Shown: positions 1-11,168, counted from the first letter of the stretch. The stretch: DNA of 32,421 nucleotides from Deinococcus sp. (GCF_030523985.1 NZ_JAUNHK010000021.1:1-32421), one strand, 5' to 3'. Notes: a model not told the origin generated them from the sequence alone. Numbers and translations are program-made.

Positions 1-14
1 GCCTCGTTCGAGGC
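1..14. repeat. Perfect 6-2-6 inverted repeat at the left edge
   Basis: GCCTCG-TT-CGAGGC is a perfect short palindrome. No T-run follows it on the plus strand, and its left context lies outside the window. It could be the tail of an upstream terminator or repeat, or chance. The rest of 15-113 shows nothing recognisable. Confidence 0.3.
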
Positions 15-113
15 TCAGAAATAGTACCCGCACCCTGGAAATCTGTCAACCCCCTGCGCCTGTCCACTTCCCTGGCCGGGCCAAATCGGGAGAAAACGCC
101 TTCCGGGACGCCG

Positions 114-119
114 TATTTT
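114..119 (+). promoter_or_regulatory. Putative -10 box of the P450 gene (leaderless)
   Basis: TATTTT ends 6 nt before the ATG at 126, and there is no Shine-Dalgarno sequence in between. This spacing would place the transcription start at or next to the start codon. No convincing -35 hexamer is visible. Confidence 0.4.
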
Positions 120-125
120 GTTTTC

Positions 126-1307
126 ATGACTTCACTACGCCTTTTGCCTGAGCCTCCGCCGAAACCCGGCAACGGTCACCTTTGGGACTGGGCGCGGCAT
201 CCCTTGGAGCTGATTGAGGAGGGCGCGAGGTTGGCAAGAGCGCAGGAAGGTGGACTTTTCCGACTGCGACTGGGCCTGCCTGCGGTTGTCGGCTTCAGTC
301 CGGGATGGAATAAGAGACTTTTGACCGACCCGGCGACCTTTATCAGTGCGGGGAGTTTTTCGCAGATGGTGCCGTATTTATCGGGTGGCGTCATCCTGAC
401 CGATGCCCCGCAGCACGCGCAGAGGCGACGGCTGATGAATCCGGGATTCGGCAAGGCGGCCCTGGCAGAGCTGCGTCAGGAGATGAGGCGTGGCGGGTTG
501 ACCTTGCCGACTGTGCCCTTCGACGCGCTGGCGTGGGCGGATGAAGTGGTGAGGCAGCGACTCAATAGGGCGTATTTCAGCGCGGAGTTTGATGACGGGC
601 TACTCGCGGCTTTTCTGGCTCCGTTGCGCCAACCGTTTCCCGTGCCTGCCCTGCCGCGCCCACTGCTGTTCAAACGGATCGAAGCCGAACTGAGGCGTTT
701 GGCCCAGGCACGGTTGGCTCAGCCGACCTACGACCTGCTGAGCCGTCTGGCCCCTTTGCCCGGTGGACTGCTGGAAACGCGGGTGAGTCTGGCCGCCGCT
801 CATGACACCACCACACATGCGTTGGCCTACGCCGTGTGGGAACTCGCCAAACATCCCGAATGGCACACGCCCGAGCAGCACCCCGCCGTCTTGAAAGAAG
901 TTCTGCGGCTCTACCCGCCGGGGTGGATGGGCAGCCGCCGCCTGAGCCGCGAAGTGCAATGGGAAGGCGTGACCCTGCCACGCGGCACGCTGGCGCTTTA
1001 CTCGCCTTACCTAACTGGGCGTGACCCGCGCTTGTGGGCCGAACCGCTCTCCTTCAAGCCGGAGCGCTGGAACAGTTCGCCACCCGCCTGGGCCTATCTG
1101 CCGTTTGGTGGCGGAGAGCGCACCTGCCTGGGGATGCATCTGGCGCAGACCATCATCTTGAACCTGCTGAGCGAGTTGCCGCCGCTCCAGGCACGCTGGG
1201 GCTGCGACGAGCCGCATCCAGGCATTACGCTGGGGCCGCTTGGTCCGCTGGTGGTGGAACGCGTCCCCTTGCAACATGGGAAGATGGGACGGGAACGGGT
1301 CAAATGA
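126..1307 (+). CDS. CYP287A1: Cytochrome P450, CYP287A1-like carotenoid 2-beta-hydroxylase
   Basis: Heme-thiolate monooxygenase of 393 residues, normal length for a bacterial P450. Visible landmarks are the I-helix oxygen-activation segment AAAHDTTTH (about 223-231), the ExxR pair E258/R261 in EVLR, the PERW motif (312-315), and the heme loop FGGGERTCLG (327-336) with C334 as the proximal thiolate. It has no membrane anchor, so it should be cytosolic and depend on separate redox partners, none of which are nearby. From knowledge of the genus, the D. radiodurans orthologue (CYP287A1, DR2473) hydroxylates the beta-ring of the deinoxanthin precursor at C2. I infer the same role from family resemblance. 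The ATG at 126 is chosen because a -10-like TATTTT lies 6 nt upstream. No other carotenoid gene is in the window. Confidence 0.9.
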   Translation: MTSLRLLPEPPPKPGNGHLWDWARHPLELIEEGARLARAQEGGLFRLRLGLPAVVGFSPGWNKRLLTDPATFISAGSFSQMVPYLSGGVILTDAPQHAQRRRLMNPGFGKAALAELRQEMRRGGLTLPTVPFDALAWADEVVRQRLNRAYFSAEFDDGLLAAFLAPLRQPFPVPALPRPLLFKRIEAELRRLAQARLAQPTYDLLSRLAPLPGGLLETRVSLAAAHDTTTHALAYAVWELAKHPEWHTPEQHPAVLKEVLRLYPPGWMGSRRLSREVQWEGVTLPRGTLALYSPYLTGRDPRLWAEPLSFKPERWNSSPPAWAYLPFGGGERTCLGMHLAQTIILNLLSELPPLQARWGCDEPHPGITLGPLGPLVVERVPLQHGKMGRERVK

Positions 1308-1340
1308 GGCTGCCGCGTGGTTTCTCAAGCTATGCCGACA

Positions 1341-1370
1341 TGGACATCCGTCCCGCACATCCGCTAAACT
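1341..1370 (+). promoter_or_regulatory. Putative promoter of the fadN gene
   Basis: TGGACA (1341-1346) and TAAACT (1365-1370) are separated by 18 nt and resemble -35/-10 boxes of the housekeeping sigma factor. This would give a leader of about 40 nt ending in a Shine-Dalgarno sequence, unlike the leaderless genes around it. Confidence 0.45.
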
Positions 1371-1407
1371 TTAGACCGAGTACAAACTCAGCATAAACAG
1401 TCTTACC

Positions 1408-1413
1408 GGAGGT
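1408..1413 (+). promoter_or_regulatory. Ribosome binding site of fadN
   Basis: GGAGGT is a full anti-16S match. It sits only 3-4 nt before the ATG at 1417, which is closer than usual, but it fixes that start. Confidence 0.75.
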
Positions 1414-1416
1414 CAC

Positions 1417-3759
<2,343 letters not shown>

Positions 3760-3768
3760 TGTGACTGA

Positions 3769-3818
3769 CCCTCGCCCCTTGCGGGAGAGGGCCTTGCGAA
3801 GCAAGGGGTGAGGGGGCG
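3769..3818 (+). repeat. Palindromic intergenic repeat, copy A
   Basis: The element begins CCCTCGCCCCTTGCGGGAG and ends GCAAGGGGTGAGGG (3801-3814), so its two ends pair as a hairpin. It starts 9 nt after the fadN stop. A related copy lies in opposite orientation at 3881-3939. It resembles the small dispersed palindromic repeats common in Deinococcus and could also act as a 3' stabiliser for the fadN message. Confidence 0.65.
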
Positions 3819-3880
3819 TCCAGACCAGCGCCATCGCTCAATCAGTGCAATAAAACTGGTTCAAAACACGCTAACTGGGT

Positions 3881-3939
3881 GGCCCCCTCACCCTTCCGCC
3901 GCTTACGCGGCTCCCTCCCTCTCCCACAAGGGACGAGGG
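3881..3939 (-). repeat. Palindromic intergenic repeat, copy B, inverted relative to copy A
   Basis: Read on the minus strand, this starts with 23 nt that match copy A at 21 positions and ends with the same GGGTGAGGGGGC. The middle differs: copy B has a GCCGCGTAAGCGGC stem-loop that copy A lacks. It ends 22 bp before the next gene. Confidence 0.65.
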
Positions 3940-3961
3940 AAGAAAAGCCAAAATACCTTCT

Positions 3962-5125
3962 ATGTCTACCTCTGTCCTCCAACGCCTGAAACAAACGCCC
4001 AAGCGCAAGCTCGCGCTGTGGGGTGGCCTCGGCTACGCATTGCTGGTGCTGGGCGGGGCGCTGCTGGGGGCCGACATCGTTCTGCGTTCCAAGACCCACT
4101 GGGTCAAGGGCGATTTCGTTCCTGTGGGGCGGCGCGGCAACAAGCTGTACCTGCCCGCCTCGCCCGAAACCCTCAGCAAAGGGCCGCTGGGCATCGTGCC
4201 TTTGCTGCCCAATCGGGGGCATCTGGTGGTCGGGCCGCACAAGATGGTCGGCACCATTGTGGAGCGGCCCATCTTGCAGGAACGGGGCAAGCTGCCGCAC
4301 GGGTCGCTGGCATGGGTGTCCACCTACATCTACAACGGCACGCCCGCTCAACTGGGCCTGGACTTTGAGCACGTGGCCCTTCACAGCGAGGTAGGCGATA
4401 TTCCCGCGTGGCATATCCCGCCCCATCACGCCGAGAAGGACGCGCTGATTGTCGCCGTTCACGGACACGGGGGCCAACGCGCCCAGGCGCTGCGGATGCT
4501 GCCTGCCATGCTCCGAACGGGCTGCGGGGCGCTGTTCGTCACCTTCCGCAACGCTTACGCGGGGCCGAAGGTCGGCAAGGGCTACCTCACCCTGGGCGAC
4601 ACCGAGGCCGAGGACGTGCTGGGCGCGCTGCACTGGGCCGCGCAAAACGGCTACAAGCGGGTCATTCTGTTCGGCTTCAGCATGGGCGGCAACATTGCGC
4701 TGAACGTGCTGCGGCCCAAGTTCGAGCCCTTCCCGGTGCCCGTGGTCGGCGTGATGCTGGACTCGCCCGCGCTGGACTGGCGCGACACCATCCGCTGGCA
4801 GGGGCAGCGCTACGGCCTTCCGAAGTTCCTGGCCAAGCACGTGGGCCACTTCACCCAGTGGGTCGTGACCCGCCGCAGTGGGCAGAACTTCGACGAAGTG
4901 GACCAGATTGCCGCCGCCCCGCGCTTCAGGGTTCCCATGCTGCTGTGGCACGGCACCCGTGACCGCACCATTCCCATTGCCCAGGCCGAAGCCTTTGCCG
5001 CCGCCCGCCCCGACTTGGTGGAATTTCACCGCGTAGAGGGGGCCAAGCACATTCGCACCTGGAACATCAGCCCCAAAAAGTACGACGAGCAGTTGGAGGC
5101 GTTCGTGGCGCGGGTGCTGGCGTAA
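3962..5125 (+). CDS. Membrane-anchored alpha/beta hydrolase
   Basis: 387 residues. An N-terminal hydrophobic segment (about 19-38) after a basic start (KQTPKRK) predicts a membrane anchor. The hydrolase fold follows: HGHGG oxyanion loop (168-171), nucleophile elbow GFSMGG with S240, acid D334 in HGTRDRTIP, and H363 in GAKHIRTWN. The triad is complete, so the enzyme should be active. The substrate cannot be read from sequence; an ester, thioester or lipid is plausible because the gene sits between fadN and the thiolase, but it has its own upstream region and may be unrelated. The ATG at 3962 is preceded by TACCTT (3954-3959) with 2 nt between, closer than the usual leaderless spacing, and no ribosome site is visible. 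Confidence 0.75.
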   Translation: MSTSVLQRLKQTPKRKLALWGGLGYALLVLGGALLGADIVLRSKTHWVKGDFVPVGRRGNKLYLPASPETLSKGPLGIVPLLPNRGHLVVGPHKMVGTIVERPILQERGKLPHGSLAWVSTYIYNGTPAQLGLDFEHVALHSEVGDIPAWHIPPHHAEKDALIVAVHGHGGQRAQALRMLPAMLRTGCGALFVTFRNAYAGPKVGKGYLTLGDTEAEDVLGALHWAAQNGYKRVILFGFSMGGNIALNVLRPKFEPFPVPVVGVMLDSPALDWRDTIRWQGQRYGLPKFLAKHVGHFTQWVVTRRSGQNFDEVDQIAAAPRFRVPMLLWHGTRDRTIPIAQAEAFAAARPDLVEFHRVEGAKHIRTWNISPKKYDEQLEAFVARVLA

Positions 5126-5180
5126 GCCACCCCGTTTCAGCCCCCTGAATCCCTCAGACTTTTCAACCTTTAGACCTCCC

Positions 5181-5186
5181 AAGGAG
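5181..5186 (+). promoter_or_regulatory. Ribosome binding site of the thiolase gene
   Basis: AAGGAG lies 6 nt before the ATG at 5193 and sets the start. Like fadN, this gene is translated from a leadered message. Confidence 0.75.
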
Positions 5187-5192
5187 AACCAA

Positions 5193-6386
<1,194 letters not shown>

Positions 6387-6406
6387 GCAGGTAGCAAGTT
6401 GGAAAG

Positions 6407-6437
6407 GGGCGTCCGTGTGGGCGCTCTTTTTCTATTT
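6407..6437 (+). terminator. Rho-independent terminator after fadA
   Basis: An 8-bp stem (GGGCGTCC 6407-6414 with GGGCGCTC 6419-6426, two G-T pairs) closes a GTGT loop and is followed by TTTTTCTATTT. It starts 20 nt after the fadA stop. Confidence 0.75.
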
Positions 6438-6523
6438 CCCGCTCTGGGCGAACTGTTCCAGTGCCGCCTCAGCCGCAGCGTCCGCCAAAAGATTGAAACA
6501 CTTGCGCCTGCTACGCTCCCCCT

Positions 6524-6871
6524 ATGGCCCGCCGCAACGCTTATTCCACCTGGCCCGAAGTCGCCCCCGAAACGGAGACCGAAACCCCGACCTGTGCCCT
6601 GTGTGGGCGCGAGGTGCCTGAACTGGTGCAACACCACCTCATTCCCATCATCGCGGGCAAACGGAGGGGCCTCAAGCCGCAGGAGTTACCCACCGTAGGC
6701 CTGTGCCCCGCCTGTCAGCAGTACCTGCACAGCACCTTTTCCATTAACGAACTGGCGACGCAGTACAACACGCTGGAAGCCTTGCAGGAGAACGAACAGG
6801 TGCAGAAATTCGTCAAATGGGTGCGCAAACAGCCCGCGACCAAGGGCGTGAAGGCGAAGGGGCGAGAGTAG
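6524..6871 (+). CDS. Small HNH-motif protein, putative nuclease
   Basis: 115 residues. Two CxxC knuckles (C24-C27 in CALCG and C61-C64 in CPACQ) frame a central HHLIP (H37-H38), with H69 after the second knuckle in QYLHSTF. This is the zinc-stabilised beta-beta-alpha HNH layout, where the first His would be the general base. The C-terminal 40 residues are basic and helix-prone (KFVKWVRKQ, KGVKAKG). There is no partner domain and no neighbouring methylase, toxin or phage gene, so the substrate is unknown. TACGCT at 6512-6517 lies 6 nt before the ATG, which suggests a leaderless start. It could also be a non-catalytic zinc-binding protein. Confidence 0.75.
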   Translation: MARRNAYSTWPEVAPETETETPTCALCGREVPELVQHHLIPIIAGKRRGLKPQELPTVGLCPACQQYLHSTFSINELATQYNTLEALQENEQVQKFVKWVRKQPATKGVKAKGRE

Positions 6872-6916
6872 CGAAGCGGCCTGATATGGCCCTATATTGG
6901 GACAGAAGTCACTATT

Positions 6917-6922
6917 TATAAG
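6917..6922 (+). promoter_or_regulatory. Putative -10 box of the cytochrome c gene
   Basis: TATAAG lies in the AT-rich stretch ACTATTTATAAG about 44 nt before the start codon. TTGGGA (6897-6902) is the nearest -35-like hexamer, but a 14-nt spacer is short. Confidence 0.35.
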
Positions 6923-6953
6923 CTGCTCTCCGTTCCCCCTTTTTCTCGCTGTC

Positions 6954-6959
6954 AGGAGG
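6954..6959 (+). promoter_or_regulatory. Ribosome binding site of the cytochrome c gene
   Basis: AGGAGG is followed by 6 nt and the ATG at 6966, ideal spacing. This decides the start against the ATG at 6960, which overlaps the site, and against a longer reading frame from 6897. Confidence 0.8.
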
Positions 6960-6965
6960 ATGTCC

Positions 6966-7643
6966 ATGTCGCGTTCACACCGTTTGTTCTGGGTTCTGAT
7001 TCCCGCTCTGCTGGGCACATCGGTGGTAGCGACCACCCTTCAGGGCACCAAGCCCGCTGCCGCCAAGAATCCGCTGGCCCTCACGTTCAAGACCCCGAAT
7101 GCGGCACGGGGGGCCACCCTCGCCGCCGCCTGCGCGGGCTGCCACGGTACGGGCGGCGTCAGCAAGAACGAGGCCACCCCCAGCCTCGCGGGGCAGATTC
7201 CCAACTACACGCAGTTTCAACTGGCGGCCTTCCGCGCCAAGCTGCGGCCCAGCGACGTGATGCAGCGGGTCGCGGGCAAACTGACCGACCAGGACATTGC
7301 CGACCTCAGCGCCTACTACGCGGCTCAGGCGGTTGGCCCAGCCTGGAAGACCGACAGCGTGGCCCGCAAGCGTGGGCAACAGCTTTACCACGCGGGCGAC
7401 CCGGCCCGGAACGTCATCGCCTGCGCGGTCTGCCACGGGGACAACGGACGCGGCCTGAACGCCAACCACATCGCCAGCGTGACCAACCTGCCGCCCAAGT
7501 ACGCGCTGGCGGTGCTCAAGGAATTCCATGAGGCTCCCAGCTTCGGCGGGCTGGTGGCTCCCGAAACCATGCGAATTGCGCTCAAGCCGCTCACCGACAA
7601 GGACCTCAGCGATCTGGCGGCCTACATCGCCAGCATGAAATGA
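6966..7643 (+). CDS. Di-heme cytochrome c, c4-like
   Basis: 225 residues from the ATG set by AGGAGG. A hydrophobic N-terminal segment (about 7-24) serves as signal peptide or membrane anchor, placing the protein outside the membrane. There are two heme attachment sites, C56-A-G-C59-H60 and C153-A-V-C156-H157, in two similar halves. Each half has a downstream Met that could be the sixth ligand (M99 in RPSDVMQ, M202 in APETMRIAL). This is the two-domain plan of cytochrome c4, a small electron carrier that usually feeds a terminal oxidase. No oxidase gene is nearby. A GGGGC-ACT-GCCCC hairpin (7650-7662) follows the stop without a T-run. Confidence 0.88.
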   Translation: MSRSHRLFWVLIPALLGTSVVATTLQGTKPAAAKNPLALTFKTPNAARGATLAAACAGCHGTGGVSKNEATPSLAGQIPNYTQFQLAAFRAKLRPSDVMQRVAGKLTDQDIADLSAYYAAQAVGPAWKTDSVARKRGQQLYHAGDPARNVIACAVCHGDNGRGLNANHIASVTNLPPKYALAVLKEFHEAPSFGGLVAPETMRIALKPLTDKDLSDLAAYIASMK

Positions 7644-7676
7644 GCCTGGGGGGCACTGCCCCGTAGACTGCCCGGT

Positions 7677-9224
7677 ATGCTTCCCCGCCCCCTGACCGGC
7701 TGGCTGCTGGCCCTGCCTGCCCTCATTTTCACGGCGCTGCTGCTCCTTCTTCCACTGGGGCGCACGCTGGCGGAGGGCGGTGTGAACCTGAGCGTCTGGC
7801 AAGACCCGTACTTTCTGGGTCGCCTGGGCTGGACACTGCTGCAAGCGGGAATCACGGCGGGGCTGGCGCTGCTGCTCGGCGTGCCGCTGGCCTACCTGCT
7901 CTCGCGCTATGAGGTGGCGGGCAAACGGCCCTTCCTACGCCTGTTGCTGCTGCCCTTTGTCACGCCCACGCTGGTCACGGTGCTGGGGCTCTCCGCCCTG
8001 GCGGGGCCGCACGGCTACCTGACCCGCCTGACCGGACTTGACCTCAGCGACACGCCCGCGTTGCTGCTGTGGGGCAACCTCTTTTTCAACCTTCCCGTGA
8101 TGATTCGGCTGGCTTACGGCGGCTTTGCGCGGGTGCCTGTGGGCCTGGTCGGTGCGGCGCGGACGCTGGGTGCGGGTGGCTGGCGGGCGGCCTGGGACGT
8201 GGCGCTGCCGCTGGCTTTTCCTGGCATCGCGGCAGGATTTGTGCTGGTCTTCCTCTATTCGGCACTGAGTTTCGGGCTGCCGCTGTCGCTGGGCAGCGAA
8301 AAATACGCCACGCTGGAAGTGGAGATTTACACCCTGACCGCGCTGCAACTGCGGCTGTCCGAAGCGAGCGCCCTCATCGTGGGCCAACTGGCGCTGACGC
8401 TGGCGGCGACGTGGCTCTATACCTGGCTGACGCGGGGCGGCGCGGGCGTCGGGCTTCAGCGGCTGCCCAGGGCGACGGGCGCGGCGCGGGCGGGGCTGTG
8501 GGGGCTGATGGCGCTGACGGTCTTTCTCTGCTTTGCGCCGCTGCTGGCGGTGGCCCTGCGTGGGGTGACGGGGGCGGGTGGCCTGACGCTGGCCCACTGG
8601 CAAAGCCTCTGGCGCGACGAGCAGACGCCGCTGCTGCTCGGCAACACACTGCGGTTCGGGGCGCTGGCGCTGCTGGCGGCGGGTGTGCTGGGCACCCTCT
8701 ACGCGCTGGGGGCGTGGCTGGCCCGTTCCAGGGTGCTGGATACCGTATCACTGCTGCCGCTGATGGTCTCGCCCGTGTCGCTGGCGGTGGGGTATCTGCT
8801 GGCCTATCCGACCCTCGCCGCCACCTTGCCCCTGCTGATTGCCGCCTACACGCTGCTGGCGCTGCCGCTGCTGGTGCGTTCGCTGCTGCCAGCGCTGCGG
8901 GCCATTCCGCCCCGGCTATTTGAAGCCGCCCGCACGCTGGGAGCCTCGCCGCTGGTGACGCAACAGACCGTGACGCTGCCGCTGGCGCTGCCTGCCCTGC
9001 GCGGGGGTGCGGCCCTGGCGCTGGCGACGGTGCTGGGCGAATTCGGGGCCACGCTGGTGCTGACCCGCCCGGAATGGGCCACCCTTTCCACCGGCCTCTA
9101 CGAACGCCTGGGCCGCCCTGGGGAGCGCAACCTGGGCGAAGCCTGCGCCCTGGCGACGGTGCTGCTGCTGCTCTCGGCGCTGGCCTTCACGCTGTTGGAT
9201 GGGGGCGAGGGGGAAGTGGTGTAG
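7677..9224 (+). CDS. Two-domain ABC transporter permease, ThiP/FbpB-like
   Basis: 515 residues, strongly hydrophobic, about 12 membrane segments. It is a tandem duplication of the binding-protein-dependent permease domain, each half with an EAA-type coupling loop: GAARTLGAGGWRAAWDVALP (159-178) and EAARTLGASP with ALPALRGG (416-444). This fused-permease form is typical of thiamine (ThiP) and ferric-iron (FbpB/SfuB) importers. No ATPase or binding-protein gene lies next to it, so the substrate stays open and its partners must be encoded elsewhere. The TAGACT at 7664-7669, 7 nt before the ATG, suggests leaderless transcription independent of the cytochrome gene 33 bp upstream. Confidence 0.85.
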   Translation: MLPRPLTGWLLALPALIFTALLLLLPLGRTLAEGGVNLSVWQDPYFLGRLGWTLLQAGITAGLALLLGVPLAYLLSRYEVAGKRPFLRLLLLPFVTPTLVTVLGLSALAGPHGYLTRLTGLDLSDTPALLLWGNLFFNLPVMIRLAYGGFARVPVGLVGAARTLGAGGWRAAWDVALPLAFPGIAAGFVLVFLYSALSFGLPLSLGSEKYATLEVEIYTLTALQLRLSEASALIVGQLALTLAATWLYTWLTRGGAGVGLQRLPRATGAARAGLWGLMALTVFLCFAPLLAVALRGVTGAGGLTLAHWQSLWRDEQTPLLLGNTLRFGALALLAAGVLGTLYALGAWLARSRVLDTVSLLPLMVSPVSLAVGYLLAYPTLAATLPLLIAAYTLLALPLLVRSLLPALRAIPPRLFEAARTLGASPLVTQQTVTLPLALPALRGGAALALATVLGEFGATLVLTRPEWATLSTGLYERLGRPGERNLGEACALATVLLLLSALAFTLLDGGEGEVV

Positions 9225-9230
9225 AAGGAT

Positions 9231-9340
9231 GTTGATGGTTCCGGCCTGGCGGCCTGATGGTTGATGGAGAAGAGGCAAAAGCGCTGCGACCTCTGCTCCT
9301 TCCATCAACCATCAGCGCAGCGGAACCATCGACCATCAAC
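9231..9340. repeat. Large imperfect inverted repeat
   Basis: The left arm (9231-9268) starts GTTGATGGTTCCG and ends TGATGGTTGATGGA. The right arm (9301-9340) starts TCCATCAACCATCA and ends CGGAACCATCGACCATCAAC. They pair into a stem of about 38 bp with a few mismatches around a 32-nt loop, which itself holds a short AGAGG/CCTCT stem. It starts 6 bp after the permease stop. It looks like a small non-coding palindromic element and may act as a terminator, though no T-run follows. Confidence 0.65.
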
Positions 9341-9380
9341 CCTCAAGACAAGCATCAGCCCCAGCGGGCATACTCGGGCA

Positions 9381-11168
9381 ATGCGTTTTGCGTTCCGTTT
9401 CCCCCCACCCACCAAACTCCGAAGTTTTTCGCTGCCCCGTCTGCGTCCCTTGTTCGCGGCCCTGCTCCTGGGGGCCGCGCCCAGCTTGCCACCTTTTTCG
9501 GCGCAGGCCGCGCAGTACGTCGGGTCGGTGCAGCTTCTGCTGAGTGTCGACCAGACCACCGCCTACGCCAACGGGCAGACCGTCACCCTCGGGGCCGCGC
9601 CGCGCAACGTGGGTGGGCGGGTCATGCTGCCGCTGCGTGAAACCGCTGCCGTGCTGGAGCAGCCCCTCACCGTGGTCGGCACGCAGCTTCAGCTCGGGCG
9701 GCTCCTGGTCGCGCCGCAAAGTGGGCAGGCGTGGCTGGCGGGGGCCGCTCAGGAAGCGGGCAGCGTCACCACCATCGGCGGCGTGGTGTACGTGAGTGCC
9801 CGCCTGCTGGCCGACGGGTTGGGGGCCAACTTCAGCGCGGACGGGGCCGGACGGCAACTCACCATCACGGCCCTTCGCAGCGGCGGTAACCCCCTCGCGC
9901 CCCAGGCCCGCTTTTCCACCGACAAGACGGTCTACGCGCCGGGCGAACGGGTCGTCTACACCGAATATTCCTTCGACCCCGACGGAGCCAACATCACCTC
10001 GCGGCGCTGGAGCGGCAACCAGGACGCCTTCTTCAAGCCCGGCGTCTACACGGTCAGTTTGCAGGTCACCAACGCACGCGGCGTGCAGAGTGCGCCCTTT
10101 TCACGCACCATCCGTGTCGAGGGCGCAGCGATAGATACGCCGCTGGGCTACGCCCTCAAATACGCCGACCTCGGTGACGCCTTTCCCGACCCTGGCGTGC
10201 TGAACTACCCCAGCGTGTACGCCCAGCCCGTGCAGCGCGAGAGTTTTCCCCTGCTGTTCAGCGACAGCCCCGAAGCGCCCCGGCAAAGCGGCGTGCTGTA
10301 TCAGGACACGGTGGCGGGGCGCTCGCGGCTGCTGGCCTACCACCTCAACGCCCTGGGCCGCCCGGCGCGGCTGTACATCATGGCCCGCAACCTGGAAGCC
10401 CGCCCTGTCGAAGTTCGCAGCGAACGCCTGGGGGAAACGGCCCCGACCCGCGTGGAAGGCCAACTGGGACAGGTCACCCTGCTGGAATATTTCGCCAGCA
10501 ACGCTACCCACAGCCTGACCCTGGCCCCCGGCGAACTGGCGGCGGCCTATGCCAGCCCCACCCTCAGTCCCGGCAGCGGCGTGAACGTGCTGCAAGACCT
10601 GACCACCACGGGCCGCGTCGAACTGACTTTCATGATGCTGGAGGAGGGACTACCGCCCACCTTGCAGGTCATTCAGCAGCTTCCTTACTTGCCGCTGGAC
10701 GGACGCCACCAGCGCGGCACCTTCGACGGCGCGGTGCGCTCGCTGCGCGTCAACCTGACCCGCCTGCCCGCCCGTCTGGTCATCGGTGACGGCCTGACCG
10801 ACCCCGCCGTGACGGGCGTAGACCGCCTGACCGGGCAGCCCATGCGTCTGCTGGGCAACTACGGCGTGCTGTACGACCTCGAAGTCAACGGCACAGCCGA
10901 CACGGCGGTGGCCCTCAGCCCACGCGGGGGACTGTACCGGGGGGCCATGAACATTCAGGACGGCCCCATCAACCAGACCATCAAGCTGCCGCGCACGGGC
11001 AACGCCCTGCAACCCGAGCAACCCGTGCTGCTGTGGCGGCCCGACAGCAACCGCCTGAACATCGATTTCGTGCCGTCGAGCGGCAGCAACCTGCCCATCA
11101 GCTTGGTGTTCTACCCGGTTCGCAGCCCTGAGGGCAACGCCGGACTGTTCAAGACCTATCAGCCCTGA
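9381..11168 (+). CDS. Exported protein with Cu-amine-oxidase-N-like and PKD domains
   Basis: 595 residues from the ATG at 9381. An in-frame extension to 9261 would run through the inverted repeat and is unlikely; CATACT (9369-9374) ends 6 nt before this ATG. A basic start, then a hydrophobic stretch LFAALLLGAAPSLPPFSAQA predicts secretion with cleavage near AQA-AQ. Residues about 50-165 look like a copper-amine-oxidase N-terminal-like domain (V.LPLRETAAVL, VYVSARLLADGLGA), a fold common in Gram-positive and Deinococcus envelope proteins that often lacks oxidase activity. About 170-250 is PKD-like (YSFDPDGANITSRRWSG, PGVYTVSLQVTN). The remaining 340 residues are beta-rich and unrecognised. Role unknown, probably envelope-associated. 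The stop overlaps the convergent gene by 10 bp. Confidence 0.7.
   Translation: MRFAFRFPPPTKLRSFSLPRLRPLFAALLLGAAPSLPPFSAQAAQYVGSVQLLLSVDQTTAYANGQTVTLGAAPRNVGGRVMLPLRETAAVLEQPLTVVGTQLQLGRLLVAPQSGQAWLAGAAQEAGSVTTIGGVVYVSARLLADGLGANFSADGAGRQLTITALRSGGNPLAPQARFSTDKTVYAPGERVVYTEYSFDPDGANITSRRWSGNQDAFFKPGVYTVSLQVTNARGVQSAPFSRTIRVEGAAIDTPLGYALKYADLGDAFPDPGVLNYPSVYAQPVQRESFPLLFSDSPEAPRQSGVLYQDTVAGRSRLLAYHLNALGRPARLYIMARNLEARPVEVRSERLGETAPTRVEGQLGQVTLLEYFASNATHSLTLAPGELAAAYASPTLSPGSGVNVLQDLTTTGRVELTFMMLEEGLPPTLQVIQQLPYLPLDGRHQRGTFDGAVRSLRVNLTRLPARLVIGDGLTDPAVTGVDRLTGQPMRLLGNYGVLYDLEVNGTADTAVALSPRGGLYRGAMNIQDGPINQTIKLPRTGNALQPEQPVLLWRPDSNRLNIDFVPSSGSNLPISLVFYPVRSPEGNAGLFKTYQP

Noticed and set aside
3769..3939. 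CRISPR-like repeat pair
   Set aside because: Only two copies, inverted, with unequal centres; no spacer array or cas gene.
9261..9380. 40-codon N-terminal extension of the exported protein
   Set aside because: It would translate the right half of the inverted repeat and bury the signal peptide; CATACT lies before the ATG at 9381.
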